The notes beneath the pieces are model-generated. The model saw nothing but the letters and a program-made list of their open reading frames with translations, was not told the origin of the DNA and ran no database searches. A stretch of DNA of 64,000 bases, from the NCBI RefSeq assembly GCF_023278185.1, contig NZ_CP066356.1:4704001-4768000 (forward strand), given 5' to 3'. Positions within the stretch are counted from its first letter, which is position 1, and each line of letters opens with the position of its first letter. Positions 23,069 through 32,026 of the stretch are shown piece after piece. Made by a program: the position numbers and the translations under genes. The stretch comes from Bradyrhizobium elkanii USDA 76 (GTDB lineage: Bacteria; Pseudomonadota; Alphaproteobacteria; Rhizobiales; Xanthobacteraceae).

Positions 23069-23569
23069 ATGAGCTCGCTTAAGACCACAATTCGCGCCGG
23101 CATCGGCTATGAAAGCAAAAAGTCGCTCGATCAGCGCGACGTCGTCGACACGGTGACCGCGTCGCCGGATATCCTGCTCGGCAGCGGTACCGGAACGGGC
23201 AAGGCCGATATCGCATTCTGCGACACGCGCACGCTGGCGGCCTCGAGCAGCGAAAACCTCGACCTGGCCGGCGGCATCACCGATGCCTTTGGCGCGACCG
23301 TCAATTTCGTCAAGGTCAAGGCGATCGAGATTGAGAACCCGGCCGCCTCGCTCTCAAACCTGACGATCGGGGCTTCTGGCGCGAATGCTTTTGTCGGGCC
23401 GTTTGCCGATGCGTCTGACGGGATCGTCCTCAAGCCCGGCGAGAAGGTGATCCTCGTCAGCCCGGCCGGCTGGCCGGTGACGCCGGCGACCGCCGATATT
23501 CTCAAGGTCGCCAACAGCGCCGGCGGTAGCGTCGATTACAAGATCAAGATTGTCGGCGCCTCGGCGTAG
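23069..23569 (+). CDS. Probable structural protein (decoration or neck)
   Basis: Encodes 166 residues, Ala/Gly/Ser/Thr-rich and beta-rich (NLDLAGGITDAFGATVNFVKVKAIEIENPAASLSNLTIGASGANAFVGPF). No Cys-rich or catalytic motif beyond a single Cys. It sits between gp6-like and head-tail joining genes. Similar beta proteins at this position in alphaproteobacterial phages are virion components; function is inferred from position. Confidence 0.6.
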   Translation: MSSLKTTIRAGIGYESKKSLDQRDVVDTVTASPDILLGSGTGTGKADIAFCDTRTLAASSSENLDLAGGITDAFGATVNFVKVKAIEIENPAASLSNLTIGASGANAFVGPFADASDGIVLKPGEKVILVSPAGWPVTPATADILKVANSAGGSVDYKIKIVGASA

Positions 23570-23580
23570 GGCAGCGCGAT

Positions 23581-23943
23581 ATGACCGCGGGTGTCCTGCG
23601 TTTTCGGCTCGCCTTTGACCGGCGGGCCGACGTCGACGACGGTGCCGGTGGGCTCGAGGGCGATTTCGTCGAGCAATTTCGCCTCGCAGCCGAGCTGATG
23701 CCAAAGCTAGGCGGCGAAACCGTCCTGGCCGCGCGCCTGGTCGGTCAGGCAACGTTCGTGCTGAGGGTGCGGTCCTCGAGCCTGTCGCGCCAGGTTACGC
23801 CCGACTGGCGGGCGCGGGACGTCCGCAGCGCCGCAGATCCCGACAAGCAGACGGTTTACGCGATCCTGTCGGGGCCGATCGACGTCGAGTACGGCAAAAA
23901 TCGCTACCTCGAATTCCTGCTGCAGACTGGCAAAGCACCATGA
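23581..23943 (+). CDS. Head-tail joining protein (Phage_H_T_join family)
   Basis: Encodes 120 residues beginning LRFRLAFDRRADVDDGAGG, with the family's central VLAARLVGQATFVLRVRSSSLSRQVTPDWRARD and TVYAILSGPIDVEYGKNRYLEFLLQ. This is the head-closure (SPP1 gp16/HK97 gp7-like) protein that plugs the portal ring. The stop overlaps the next start by 4 nt. Confidence 0.85.
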   Translation: MTAGVLRFRLAFDRRADVDDGAGGLEGDFVEQFRLAAELMPKLGGETVLAARLVGQATFVLRVRSSSLSRQVTPDWRARDVRSAADPDKQTVYAILSGPIDVEYGKNRYLEFLLQTGKAP

Positions 23944-24338
23944 GCGCGATCGTCGACCAGTCGGGCTGGCTGCAGACGCGGATTGTCGGCCTGCTCAAAG
24001 CAGGAGCGACAGCCGCGGCAGACCGGATTTATTGCCCGGTGCCGCCAGCTGCGAAATTTCCTTACGTCTCGATCGGTGACGTCCAGGTCATCAACCAGCG
24101 TTTTGAATGCCTGCAGGGAGCCGAGTATTTCGTGACGGTGCATGCCTGGTCGCGGGAGCGCTCCAAGCTGGAGATCCGCTCGCTCGGCAAGCAGATTACC
24201 GCACTGCTCGACGACGCCGACATCTCGGACGGCGAGGTCAGCGTCAACACCTGCGAGATCGACAATTCCCAGTACATAGATGATCCGGACGGCAACACGT
24301 TTCACGCCGCGCTGACGTTCCATGTCCTGACCGACTAA
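23940..24338 (+). CDS. DUF3168 tail completion/terminator protein
   Basis: Encodes 132 residues with the DUF3168 pattern (RIYCPVPPAAKFPYVSIGDVQVI, EYFVTVHAWSRERSKLEIRSLGKQITALL, FHAALTFHVLTD). The family caps the tail tube (gpU-like). Position between head-tail joining and tail tube genes is as expected. Confidence 0.87.
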   Translation: MSAIVDQSGWLQTRIVGLLKAGATAAADRIYCPVPPAAKFPYVSIGDVQVINQRFECLQGAEYFVTVHAWSRERSKLEIRSLGKQITALLDDADISDGEVSVNTCEIDNSQYIDDPDGNTFHAALTFHVLTD

Positions 24339-24383
24339 CTCCTCGCATCTTTCCTCAGAATCTCGTCTCGAAAGGATCGGCTT

Positions 24384-24809
24384 ATGACGCAAGCCTCGAC
24401 AATCAAGTTTGGTTCGTTCCTGGTGGAGCTCGGCGACGGCGTGACGCCGACCGAAGGCTTTTCCGCGCCTTGCGGGCTCAACTCCCGCAGCTTCAATCGG
24501 ACGGCAGCGACGAATGATACCAACGTTCCGGACTGTGACGATCCGGATGCGCCGTCTTGGCTCGAGCGCGACACGGTTTCGTTGTCGGCGGCGATCGCCG
24601 GTGCCGGCGTGGTCGCTGACGAGGATTTCGACGTCTGGAACAGCTGGTTTGAATCCGGTGCGACCAAGAACGTTCGCATTCGCCTCAAAAACCGCACTTG
24701 GATCGGTCCCTACAAGTGCACCAAGCTCAACGTGACCGGCCAGCGTGGCAGCCGTGTCACTTTCGACGTGTCGCTCGACAGCGACGGCGAAACGGTCCTG
24801 CAGTCGTAA
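24384..24809 (+). CDS. Major tail tube protein
   Basis: Encodes 141 residues (STIKFGSFLVELGDG...NTAATNDTNVPDCD-like loop...FDVWNSWFESGATKNVRIRLK...GSRVTFDVSLDSDGETVLQS). It matches small rhizobial/GTA-like tail tube proteins with the final beta hairpin. Polymerises to form the tail tube. It has a good Shine-Dalgarno (GAAAGGA) and its own intergenic spacers. Confidence 0.87.
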   Translation: MTQASTIKFGSFLVELGDGVTPTEGFSAPCGLNSRSFNRTAATNDTNVPDCDDPDAPSWLERDTVSLSAAIAGAGVVADEDFDVWNSWFESGATKNVRIRLKNRTWIGPYKCTKLNVTGQRGSRVTFDVSLDSDGETVLQS

Positions 24810-24877
24810 CGCAGGCCGTCATCCGCGACGCGCGCCGGTGAATTGGTCTCCCGCCGGCGCCGCGGGAACGGCAGGCA

Positions 24878-24908
24878 TACGGGCCGCCTGTGCGGAGCAA
24901 GGCCCGTA
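24878..24908. repeat. Inverted repeat between tail tube and gp10-like genes
   Basis: TACGGGCC (24878-24885) and GGCCCGTA (24901-24908), 8 bp perfect, 15-nt loop. No T run follows. It may stabilise tail tube mRNA, or be a processing or attenuation structure. The surrounding 120 bp hold no gene. Confidence 0.5.
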
Positions 24909-24930
24909 CCCATTTCAGGGATTGACGCCG

Positions 24931-25431
24931 ATGGGCACAAATACGACAGCGCGGAATTTCAAGGCCCGCATGCAGGAACTGGCCCAACAGATGAAGGGCA
25001 GTTTCCATGACATGCTGCTCGCGCAGGGCGATGAGCTCGTCGACAATATCCAGCGCGCGATCCCGCACAACGTGACCGGACATCTCAAGCAGTCGGTCAG
25101 GAAGAAAGATGTTTCGACCGACACAAAGCTGACGGTGCTGGTGCTCGCCGGCGGTCCACTGACGACCAAGCGCACGCCGGCCGGCCATTCGTTCGATTAC
25201 GCGCTGGCCGAGGAGTTTGGAACCGAGAAGCAAGATCCTCGGCCATTCTTCTATTCCAGCGTCCGGCTCTATCGCGCCGGCGGCCTCGAGCAGTTCCGTG
25301 AGACGTTCGAGGAGACGATCGCCGAGAACAACCGCACGCGGGCCATCCTCAAAGACAATTATTCCAACGCCGGCGTGAGTGTGAACGTCGGCCATCGCGG
25401 CGCGATCTCGGCGCCGAAGGGGCTGAAATGA
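24931..25431 (+). CDS. HK97 gp10-family neck/tail protein
   Basis: Encodes 166 residues: helical N-terminus (LAQQMKGSFHDMLLAQGDELVDNIQRAIP), then HNVTGHLKQSVR, TVLVLAGG, YALAEEFGTEKQDPRPFFYSSVRLYR, all characteristic of the HK97-gp10 family. ATG 24931 is chosen because upstream sequence is an intergenic hairpin. It overlaps the next gene by 4 nt. Confidence 0.85.
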   Translation: MGTNTTARNFKARMQELAQQMKGSFHDMLLAQGDELVDNIQRAIPHNVTGHLKQSVRKKDVSTDTKLTVLVLAGGPLTTKRTPAGHSFDYALAEEFGTEKQDPRPFFYSSVRLYRAGGLEQFRETFEETIAENNRTRAILKDNYSNAGVSVNVGHRGAISAPKGLK

Positions 25432-25838
25432 GCGCAGACGCTAAGCTCGAACTCGTCTGGGGCAGTGGCGAGCAGGTATTCGCCTTTGGCATTGGCCAGT
25501 GGCGGACGCTGCAGGAGAACGTCAACCGGCGGCGCCTGGCGATTGGGGCGCCTCTTGTAGGTCCGATGGATCTGCTCAACGCGGTGAAGGCGAACAACGC
25601 TTGGCCGGACGACGTCCGCGATATCATCCGCATCGGCCTGATCGGCGGCGGCATGTCGCCGCGTGACGCGCATCTCGAGCTGACGCAGCATTTCGACAGC
25701 ACGCCGCCGCTGCAGCACATGAAGCCGGCGCTGGTGATCCTGATGGCCGGCCTGGCCGGGCCGCCTGGCGCATCAGAGGACGGCGGAAAAAAAAAGACGC
25801 CAGCGAGCCGCAAGGCGGACCAATCGATTTCGGACTGA
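25428..25838 (+). CDS. Tail assembly chaperone (GTA gp10/TAC-like), short form
   Basis: Encodes 136 residues resembling the gene-transfer-agent tail chaperone family (KLELVWGSGEQVFAFGIGQWRTLQENVNRR; DIIRIGLIGGGMSPRDAHLELTQHFD; ALVILMAGLAGPPG). It ends shortly after an A9 run that forms the -1 slippery heptamer. Corresponds to lambda gpG: binds the tape measure protein during tail assembly. The longer G-T form requires frameshifting. Confidence 0.85.
   Translation: MSADAKLELVWGSGEQVFAFGIGQWRTLQENVNRRRLAIGAPLVGPMDLLNAVKANNAWPDDVRDIIRIGLIGGGMSPRDAHLELTQHFDSTPPLQHMKPALVILMAGLAGPPGASEDGGKKKTPASRKADQSISD
25790..25796 (+). promoter_or_regulatory. Programmed -1 frameshift site A AAA AAG
   Basis: In-frame codons are GGA AAA AAA AAG ACG, so A AAA AAG (25790-25796) is a canonical X XXY YYZ slippery heptamer in the correct phase, the same as in dnaX. 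The -1 frame is open from 25796 to a stop at 26015-26017, the expected G/GT arrangement before the tape measure gene. Confidence 0.8.
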
Positions 25839-26017
25839 TCTATGGCACGGGCGCCGCGATCGGCTTTTCGCCCGATCAGGTCGATCGCTGCTCGTTCTGG
25901 CAATTCCGCATGTGCGTCGAGGGCTTCAATCGCGCCAATGGCGCGGAGGAAAAGATCGACGCGCCGTCCGATGACCTGTTTGACGCACTCCTAGAGGGTC
26001 GTTTCGAGGATGACTGA
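25796..26017 (+). CDS. Frameshift extension of the tail assembly chaperone (T part)
   Basis: A -1 frame open for 73 codons after the slip. It begins DASEPQGGPIDFGLIYGTG and continues AAIGFSPDQVDRCSFWQFRMCVEGFNRANG... ending LLEGRFEDD. No start codon precedes its conserved-looking first half, so it is made as a fusion of about 196 residues with the upstream chaperone. The SFWQFRMCVEGF segment recalls the small phage tail chaperone domain that follows gp10 in gene transfer agents. It overlaps the tape measure start by 8 nt. Confidence 0.78.
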   Translation, partial: DASEPQGGPIDFGLIYGTGAAIGFSPDQVDRCSFWQFRMCVEGFNRANGAEEKIDAPSDDLFDALLEGRFEDD

Positions 26018-28019
26018 CCTTGTCGCCGTGCTCGGAGCGCGGCTCGACCAATTCGCCGCCGACCTCAACCAGGCGGGCGATATGGCCGATGCTGCGGTCT
26101 CGCGCATCGAAAATGCGTTCTCGAGCCTCAATCCGGGTCTCGGGTCGTTCGCCACGATCGGGACGTCGATCGCCGGGGCGACCGCGGCGGCGACCGCGCT
26201 GCTCGCGGTGCTGGAAACCGTCAATGCGCAGGTCGCGCAGATCGGCAAGAATGCCGAATATGTCGGCGTGACGGTCGAGCGTTTCCAGCAGATCCGCTAT
26301 GGGGCGACGCAGGGCGGCGTCAGCGGCAAGGATGCGGACGCCGACCTCAAAAAGGTCGCTGATCTGCTGGCGGATGCGCAGAACAACGAAAATTCGCTGA
26401 CCAAGATCCTCGACGCGAACAATATCAAGTATCGCGATCGGAACGGCGCGGTGACCGACCTCAACGGTCTGCTGAAGATCGCCGGCGATCTGCTCGGTCG
26501 GTTCGATTCGATCCCGGAAAAGACCAAGGCGGCGCAAATGCTCGGCCTGTCGTCGGACTGGGTCGAGGCGCTGCGCGGCGGCTCCAAGGCCTTCGAGGAC
26601 GTCGCCTCGAGCGCGAACGCGGCCGGTGCCGTCATCGACGCGCAAACGATCGCCAAGGCGCAGATCTTCGATCGGGAGTGGAAAAAGTCGACCGATCAGC
26701 TGTCCTACCAGTTCAAGGCAGTCACGGCCGACATCGCCGGTTGGCTCGACGATCTGATCAACAAGGCGCAAAACCTCGTCGCCGAGATCCTCAAGTCGCA
26801 GAATATCCAGCCCGGCAGCGGGCAGGGCAAATTCGATGCCTACGCCGACGCGCTGTCGATCGCCGCCAAGGATGCGGCCGGGTTGCCGCAGGACCTCGAG
26901 CAGGTCGATCGTGTGCTCGATCGCTTGCGTGCCAAGCCGAACGCGGACGAGGGCATCATTGCCGGCCTCGAGGATATCCGCGCCAAGGCGAAGGAGGCCG
27001 CCGACGAGAGCGAGCGGGCCGCCAAAATCTGGTCAGCACTGAATTTTCCGGCGGGCGTGCCGACGCCGGCGGCGCGGCCGGCCGTGGCCGACGAAAAGAC
27101 CGGCACCGGCGTCTTGCCGGTCCGCAAGCAGGAAAGCGATTCCCGCGACCAGTTCGATACGTCGATCGACCAGATCAACAAGCACATTGCGACGTTGAAT
27201 GCCGACACGGCGGCGACGTTCCAGAACAATGCGGCGCGGCAGCAGCTGCGCGCCGAGTTTCAGGCGTTGACGGCCATCATGCGCGATGACGGCGAGGTGA
27301 CGCAGCAGCAGATTGATGCCTATGAGAAACTGCGCGCCAGCATGTCGGCGCAGCAGGCGCTCGAGGCGGCCGGGATCAATCTGACGAGCGAGCACAAGAC
27401 GGCCTTTCTCGCGGCCTCGGAGGGCATCAAGCAGGCCGCCGCGAGTTACGACCAGGCCCGCCAGAAACTGGCGGACATCAATAAGGCCAGTGCCGAGGTC
27501 GGTAGCGCGCTCTCCAGCGCCTTCGCGGACGCCGTTGTGGAGGGGAAAAACCTGAACGATGTGCTGTCGAGCCTCGTCAAGACGCTGGAAAAGGCGGCGA
27601 TCAATTCCGTGTTTTCGTCGTTCTTCAACGCGCCGATCGGTGGCGGCCTCTCGCCTGCTGCGGCGCTGTTCAAGAGCTTCATTCCCGGCTTTGCCGAGGG
27701 CACCGACAGCGCGCCGGGCGGCATGGCCTGGGTCGGCGAGCGCGGCCCGGAGCTCGTCAACCTGCCGCGCGGCGCGCAGGTCATTCCAAATTCGGCCTTG
27801 CGATCGGGCGGCGGCGGGAGCGTCGCGATCAGCGTCAATAACAACGTCTCGCCGACCATGACGGTCACGGCGCAGCAGTCGGTCGACGGCCGAGGGAATC
27901 GCCGGATCGACCTCGTCCTGGATGACCAGATCGCGGCCAATCTCGGCCGGTCGGGATCTGCGACGCAGCGCGCGCTGTCCGGCGGGTTTGGTGCGAAGCC
28001 GAGAGGGGTGCGGCGATGA
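26010..28019 (+). CDS. Tail tape measure protein
   Basis: Encodes 669 residues: long helical/coiled-coil stretches, hydrophobic segment near 45-70 (ATIGTSIAGATAAATALLAVLETV), and the C-terminal signature GGMAWVGERGPELVNLPRGAQVIPN (about 570-595) shared by lambda H-like tape measures. It determines tail length and helps DNA injection. For a helical tape the length suggests a tail of roughly 100 nm (rule-of-thumb 0.15 nm per residue), a calculation rather than a measurement. Confidence 0.93.
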   Translation: MTDLVAVLGARLDQFAADLNQAGDMADAAVSRIENAFSSLNPGLGSFATIGTSIAGATAAATALLAVLETVNAQVAQIGKNAEYVGVTVERFQQIRYGATQGGVSGKDADADLKKVADLLADAQNNENSLTKILDANNIKYRDRNGAVTDLNGLLKIAGDLLGRFDSIPEKTKAAQMLGLSSDWVEALRGGSKAFEDVASSANAAGAVIDAQTIAKAQIFDREWKKSTDQLSYQFKAVTADIAGWLDDLINKAQNLVAEILKSQNIQPGSGQGKFDAYADALSIAAKDAAGLPQDLEQVDRVLDRLRAKPNADEGIIAGLEDIRAKAKEAADESERAAKIWSALNFPAGVPTPAARPAVADEKTGTGVLPVRKQESDSRDQFDTSIDQINKHIATLNADTAATFQNNAARQQLRAEFQALTAIMRDDGEVTQQQIDAYEKLRASMSAQQALEAAGINLTSEHKTAFLAASEGIKQAAASYDQARQKLADINKASAEVGSALSSAFADAVVEGKNLNDVLSSLVKTLEKAAINSVFSSFFNAPIGGGLSPAAALFKSFIPGFAEGTDSAPGGMAWVGERGPELVNLPRGAQVIPNSALRSGGGGSVAISVNNNVSPTMTVTAQQSVDGRGNRRIDLVLDDQIAANLGRSGSATQRALSGGFGAKPRGVRR

Positions 28020-28432
28020 CTGCGATCTGGCCGGATGACCTGCCGTGCTGCCCGCTCGACGGGATCAGCGCCGGTCCGCGCAGTGCGCGGATTGTCACGC
28101 CTGTCGACGTCGGGCCGCCGAAGATGCGCCGGCGCGGCGCGCCGCTGCGCACCATCGCCCTGGCGCACTATTTCGACGCCAACCAGCGCGCGCGGTTCGA
28201 TCGCTTTTGGGACGAGGATCTGCGTTACGGCACCCTGCCGTTTTTGTATCGAGATCCGCATTTCAACAATTACCTGCTGTCCACCGAGCTCGGCGCGGTG
28301 CTGCAGGATGAAAACGGCGTTCCGATCAGGGTCGAGTCCTGGATTTTGTGCGTTTTCAGCGCCAACCAGCCGACATGGTCGAAGCGGGGAGGGAAGTTCT
28401 TTCCGCAATTCGAGATCGTCGAGCTGCCCTGA
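28016..28432 (+). CDS. Minor tail protein
   Basis: Encodes 138 residues starting TAIWPDDLPCCPLDGIS, with a central FDANQRARFDRFWDEDLRYGTLPFLYRDPHF. Similar proteins follow the tape measure in alphaproteobacterial siphoviruses in the lambda M/distal-tail position. No catalytic motif. Assigned by position and family resemblance. Confidence 0.72.
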   Translation: MTAIWPDDLPCCPLDGISAGPRSARIVTPVDVGPPKMRRRGAPLRTIALAHYFDANQRARFDRFWDEDLRYGTLPFLYRDPHFNNYLLSTELGAVLQDENGVPIRVESWILCVFSANQPTWSKRGGKFFPQFEIVELP

Positions 28433-28953
28433 TGCCGCAATTGTCCCTGTCATTTCGCCAGGCGTTCAACGCCGAGGCGACCGACGACGTGCCGATCGTG
28501 CTGGTCGCGCTGACGCCGAACGACGGCGGCGAGACGGTCTATCTGTCGAGCGATCCAACGCAGCGGCTCTCGGAAGATCCGCTGAGGTACGGCACCATCA
28601 GCAAGGGGCCGGACGGCCAGACGCGAGAATACGAATTCGTCCTGATGGCGATGGCGTGGCCGGACGATCAGGAATCCAGTCCGCCGGCGACGTTGCTGAC
28701 CTTCGACAATGTCGCCGAGGACATGGCGGCGACCGCCCGCAGTGTGACGCCGGGGACGCAGGCGGACGTCGTCCTTAGTCTGGTCACGTCGTCAGATCCT
28801 GATTTCGTCGAGGAAACCTACCTGATGAAGGCGACCGGCGCGACCTATGACGCGCAGAGCGTTTCGCTGTCGGTCTCGCGCGAGCCGATCGAGACCGAGC
28901 CGTATCCGGCGCAGCGCATGACCAAGCAGCGGTTTCCGGGGCAGTTCCGATGA
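28432..28953 (+). CDS. DUF1833 tail protein (lambda L-like position)
   Basis: Encodes 173 residues from ATG 28432 with the DUF1833 pattern (SFRQAFNAEATDDVPIVLVALTPND; VYLSSDPTQRLSEDPLRYGTIS; ADVVLSLVTSSDPDFVEETY). It forms part of the tail tip complex between tape measure and hub. Overlaps both neighbours by 1-4 nt. Confidence 0.82.
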   Translation: MPQLSLSFRQAFNAEATDDVPIVLVALTPNDGGETVYLSSDPTQRLSEDPLRYGTISKGPDGQTREYEFVLMAMAWPDDQESSPPATLLTFDNVAEDMAATARSVTPGTQADVVLSLVTSSDPDFVEETYLMKATGATYDAQSVSLSVSREPIETEPYPAQRMTKQRFPGQFR

Positions 28954-29363
28954 CGGCCTGGTCGAACAACTATATCGGCATTCCGCGCGTCCAGGCAGGC
29001 CGCTCACGCGCGGGCGTCGACTGCTATGGCCTGCTCTGGCTGGTCTATCGCGAGGTCCTCGGCCTCGAGCTGGCGAGCTATGCTGGCGAGTCGGTCGACG
29101 CACCGGAGCGCGTCGAGATCGCGCGCCTCGTCGAGTGCGGTCGATCGGCGTCGCCCTGGCGCGAGGTCTCGCCGGGGGCTGAGCGTGAATTCGACATGGT
29201 GGTTTTCAGGCGCGGCCGGATCGCCGATCACGTCGGCCTTGTGCTGGCGCCTGGCTGCATGCTGCACGTGGTCGACGAGACCGGAGTCTATCGGGAGACC
29301 TTCTCCTCCGGTCGCTGGCGCGGGCGCCTGGTCGCGTTGCACCGTCATGAGGCGCTCGCATGA
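28950..29363 (+). CDS. NlpC/P60-type tail tip peptidase (lambda K-like)
   Basis: Encodes 137 residues with a catalytic Cys in AGVDCYGLLWLVYREVLGL (Cys26) and His in IADHVGLVL (about 92), plus a polar residue in CMLHVVDETG. These are the hallmarks of NlpC/P60 cysteine peptidases. Tail-associated members locally cut peptidoglycan cross-links during DNA entry. Coupled to the tail tip gene by a 4-nt overlap. Confidence 0.88.
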   Translation: MTAWSNNYIGIPRVQAGRSRAGVDCYGLLWLVYREVLGLELASYAGESVDAPERVEIARLVECGRSASPWREVSPGAEREFDMVVFRRGRIADHVGLVLAPGCMLHVVDETGVYRETFSSGRWRGRLVALHRHEALA

Positions 29364-32026
29364 GCCGCGCACTTGTCCTGCCCTATCTGGACGTCGGCAA
29401 GGGCCGCCAGACCTTGACGGTCGCGCCGCGGACGTCGGTCGCCGATATGATCGCCATGGCGTTCCCGTCATTGCCGGCGCAGCGCATGGTCCGCGTGTCG
29501 ATCGGCGAGCATGTGATCCCGCCGGATCTCTGGCGCCTCGTCCGGCCGCGGGAGGGGGCGACGGTCATCATTCGGCTGGTGCCGCAGCAAAGCGACACGC
29601 TGCGCAGCGTCCTGACCGTTGCCGTTCTAGTCGCGGCGGTATCGCTTGGCCAGTTCTACGCGCCTACGATCGCCGGCGCCTTGCTGCCGGCCAGTTTCAC
29701 TGGCTACGGCGCCGCGGCTGCGACGGCGTCGACACTTGCGACGGTCGGCTCGCTAGCGACCGCTGGGTTTGCCCTGGCCGGGACGCTGCTGCTCAACGCC
29801 CTTGTGCCGGCGGCGTCCCTCGGCGACCAGGGCAGCGGCACCTCCCTCAACGCGATCACGGGCCTGCAGAACACGTCAAATCCCGGCGGCGTCATTCCCT
29901 CGATCCTCGGCCGGCATCGCTATGCGCCGGTCTATGCGGCGCCGCCCTACACTGAGATCATTGACGACGACCAGTACGTGATCGCGGCGTTCCTGTTCGG
30001 CCATGGCCCGCTCAACCTGTACAGTCACCAGCTCGGCGATACGCCGAAGGATAACTTTGCCGACGTCCAGATGGAGATCCGGCAAGGCCTTCCGGGCGAC
30101 GAGCCGCTTACGCTCTATCCGCAACAGGTTATCGAGGAGCAGCTCTCGATCAACATGCGCGGCGATGGCGGGCCGTCGTCGCGCTTCACGGCACGGGACG
30201 TGACCGAGGCCTCGATCGACATCACCTTTTCGCAGGGTCTTGTCTATATCGATAATAAGGGGCGGAATTCGCTGATCGAGGTCGATTTCCTGCTGCGGCA
30301 ACGCAAGATCGGCGCCACTGATTGGACGACCGTCCAGACGATCTCGATCCTGGCAAAGACCAGGCAGCCTATCAGGCGCAGCATCCGCTGGACGTTTCCC
30401 GAGCGCGGTCAATACGAGATCGAGCTCACGAGGCTGTCGCAGGATTATGACGACCAGAGCGACAAGATCGCCCGTTCCGATTGGACCGCGCTGCGCGCGT
30501 TCCGGCCGGAAAGCCCGTTCAACTACGACGAGCCACTCGCCAAGGTCGCGCTGCGCATCCGCGCCAGCAACCAGCTCAATGGCATCGTAAACAACTACAA
30601 CGCCGTTGCCGCGCTGGTCTGCAAGGATTGGGATAGCGCGACCGGGGCCTGGATCGAGCGGGAGACGTCAAATCCGGCGTCGCTGTTCCGGCATGCGTTG
30701 CAGGGGCCTGCCAACGTTCGCCCGAAAGCGGATTCCGAGATCGATCTCGCCGGCCTGGCCGACTGGCACGAATTCTGTGCCGCCAAGGGGCTGACCTACA
30801 ACCGCGTGCACGATTACGACGCTACGCGCCTCGATGTCCTGCGCGACATCGCGGCGGCCGGCCGGGCGACGCCGCATGATGACGGCGCAAAATGGGGCGT
30901 GACGATCGACCGGCCGCAAGCGGCCTATACTGCGGCGATCAGCCCGCGCAATTCCTGGAATTTCCAGGGTAAGACGTCTTATGCGCTGTTTCCCGACGGC
31001 CATCGCGTCAAGTTCATCGATGCGACCAACGGCTGGAACCAGGCCGAGCGCATCGTCCCGTTTCCGGGCGTCAATGCGGACCAGGTCGAGGTCACCGAGG
31101 ATCTCGAGCTGCCGGGGGTCACAGATCCGGATCAGATCTGGCGGGCGACGCGCCGACGGCAATATGAGCTGATCCATCGGCCGCACAGCTACACGGTCAG
31201 CCAGGATTTCGAGTCGCTCGTCCTGGCGCGCGGCAATCTCGCGGCGCTCAATCATGACATTCTGGACCGCGACCAGGTCGCTGCGCGCATCCGGTCCGTC
31301 GTCGGCCAGCGCGTCCAGCTCGACACCGAGGTCGAGATGCAGGAGGGCAGGGCCTATGCCCTGGTCGTGCGTCATGCTGATGGATCGTCGATCCGTCGCA
31401 CGGTCCTGACCGTCGCCGGCGAGCTCTCGGTCCTGGACCTGGTCGGCGACGTCTCGGCGATCGCGCCTGGCGATCTGGCCCTGTTCGGGACGACCTTGAA
31501 GGGGCCGACGATAGACGTCCTGGTCAAGAATATCGAGCGCGGCGACAACCTGACGGCCAACCTGACGCTGATCGACGCTGCGCCGATCATTGACGAACTC
31601 ACCGACGCTGAGATCCCGCCGGCATGGGACGGTCGCGTCGGCGAGGTCGAGGACGTCTCCGGCCTGGTGCCGGCGGTGCCATCGGTCGCCGTGTCCGACG
31701 CCGCGCTGACGTTTAACGTGACGGTTACCGCCGGCACGGGCGCGATCGCGGTGCCCGCGACCTACGTGATTTCCTATCGCCTGCATGGCGGCGGTGCGTT
31801 CTCGACGATCACGATCCCGGCCTATCAGAGCATCGCATACATCGTCGGCTTTGCGGTCGGCGACGTGATCGACGTCAAGGCGCGGGCCGTCAGCTCGTTC
31901 GGCCAGTCCAGCGCGGATTCGCCGATCGTCGAGGCAACGCTGCATGAGGCGATCGCGCAAACCCCGACCGCCGACGACAATACCGTCAAGGCGGATTCTG
32001 CAATCTTCACAGCGGACTTTTTCTGA
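29360..32026 (+). CDS. Host-specificity tail tip protein J/TipJ-like
   Basis: Encodes 888 residues. The N-terminus (1-75) is ubiquitin-like, as in lambda I; then hydrophobic stretches (about 80-155: VLTVAVLVAAVSLGQFYAP, ATASTLATVGSLATAGFALAGTLLLNAL), followed by the TipJ core (YAAPPYTEIIDDDQYVIAAFLFGHGPL, DVQMEIRQGLPGDE, RQRKIGATDWTTVQTI). The C-terminal third has a fibronectin-like domain (about 765-860). So I-like and J-like parts are fused, known in this tail type. It binds the receptor and forms the tail tip. Confidence 0.9.
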   Translation: MSRALVLPYLDVGKGRQTLTVAPRTSVADMIAMAFPSLPAQRMVRVSIGEHVIPPDLWRLVRPREGATVIIRLVPQQSDTLRSVLTVAVLVAAVSLGQFYAPTIAGALLPASFTGYGAAAATASTLATVGSLATAGFALAGTLLLNALVPAASLGDQGSGTSLNAITGLQNTSNPGGVIPSILGRHRYAPVYAAPPYTEIIDDDQYVIAAFLFGHGPLNLYSHQLGDTPKDNFADVQMEIRQGLPGDEPLTLYPQQVIEEQLSINMRGDGGPSSRFTARDVTEASIDITFSQGLVYIDNKGRNSLIEVDFLLRQRKIGATDWTTVQTISILAKTRQPIRRSIRWTFPERGQYEIELTRLSQDYDDQSDKIARSDWTALRAFRPESPFNYDEPLAKVALRIRASNQLNGIVNNYNAVAALVCKDWDSATGAWIERETSNPASLFRHALQGPANVRPKADSEIDLAGLADWHEFCAAKGLTYNRVHDYDATRLDVLRDIAAAGRATPHDDGAKWGVTIDRPQAAYTAAISPRNSWNFQGKTSYALFPDGHRVKFIDATNGWNQAERIVPFPGVNADQVEVTEDLELPGVTDPDQIWRATRRRQYELIHRPHSYTVSQDFESLVLARGNLAALNHDILDRDQVAARIRSVVGQRVQLDTEVEMQEGRAYALVVRHADGSSIRRTVLTVAGELSVLDLVGDVSAIAPGDLALFGTTLKGPTIDVLVKNIERGDNLTANLTLIDAAPIIDELTDAEIPPAWDGRVGEVEDVSGLVPAVPSVAVSDAALTFNVTVTAGTGAIAVPATYVISYRLHGGGAFSTITIPAYQSIAYIVGFAVGDVIDVKARAVSSFGQSSADSPIVEATLHEAIAQTPTADDNTVKADSAIFTADFF

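Noticed and set aside
25781..25800. A9 run as a sequencing error splitting one gene
   Set aside because: Phase and sequence fit a canonical -1 slippery heptamer at the exact gene position where tail chaperone frameshifting is standard.
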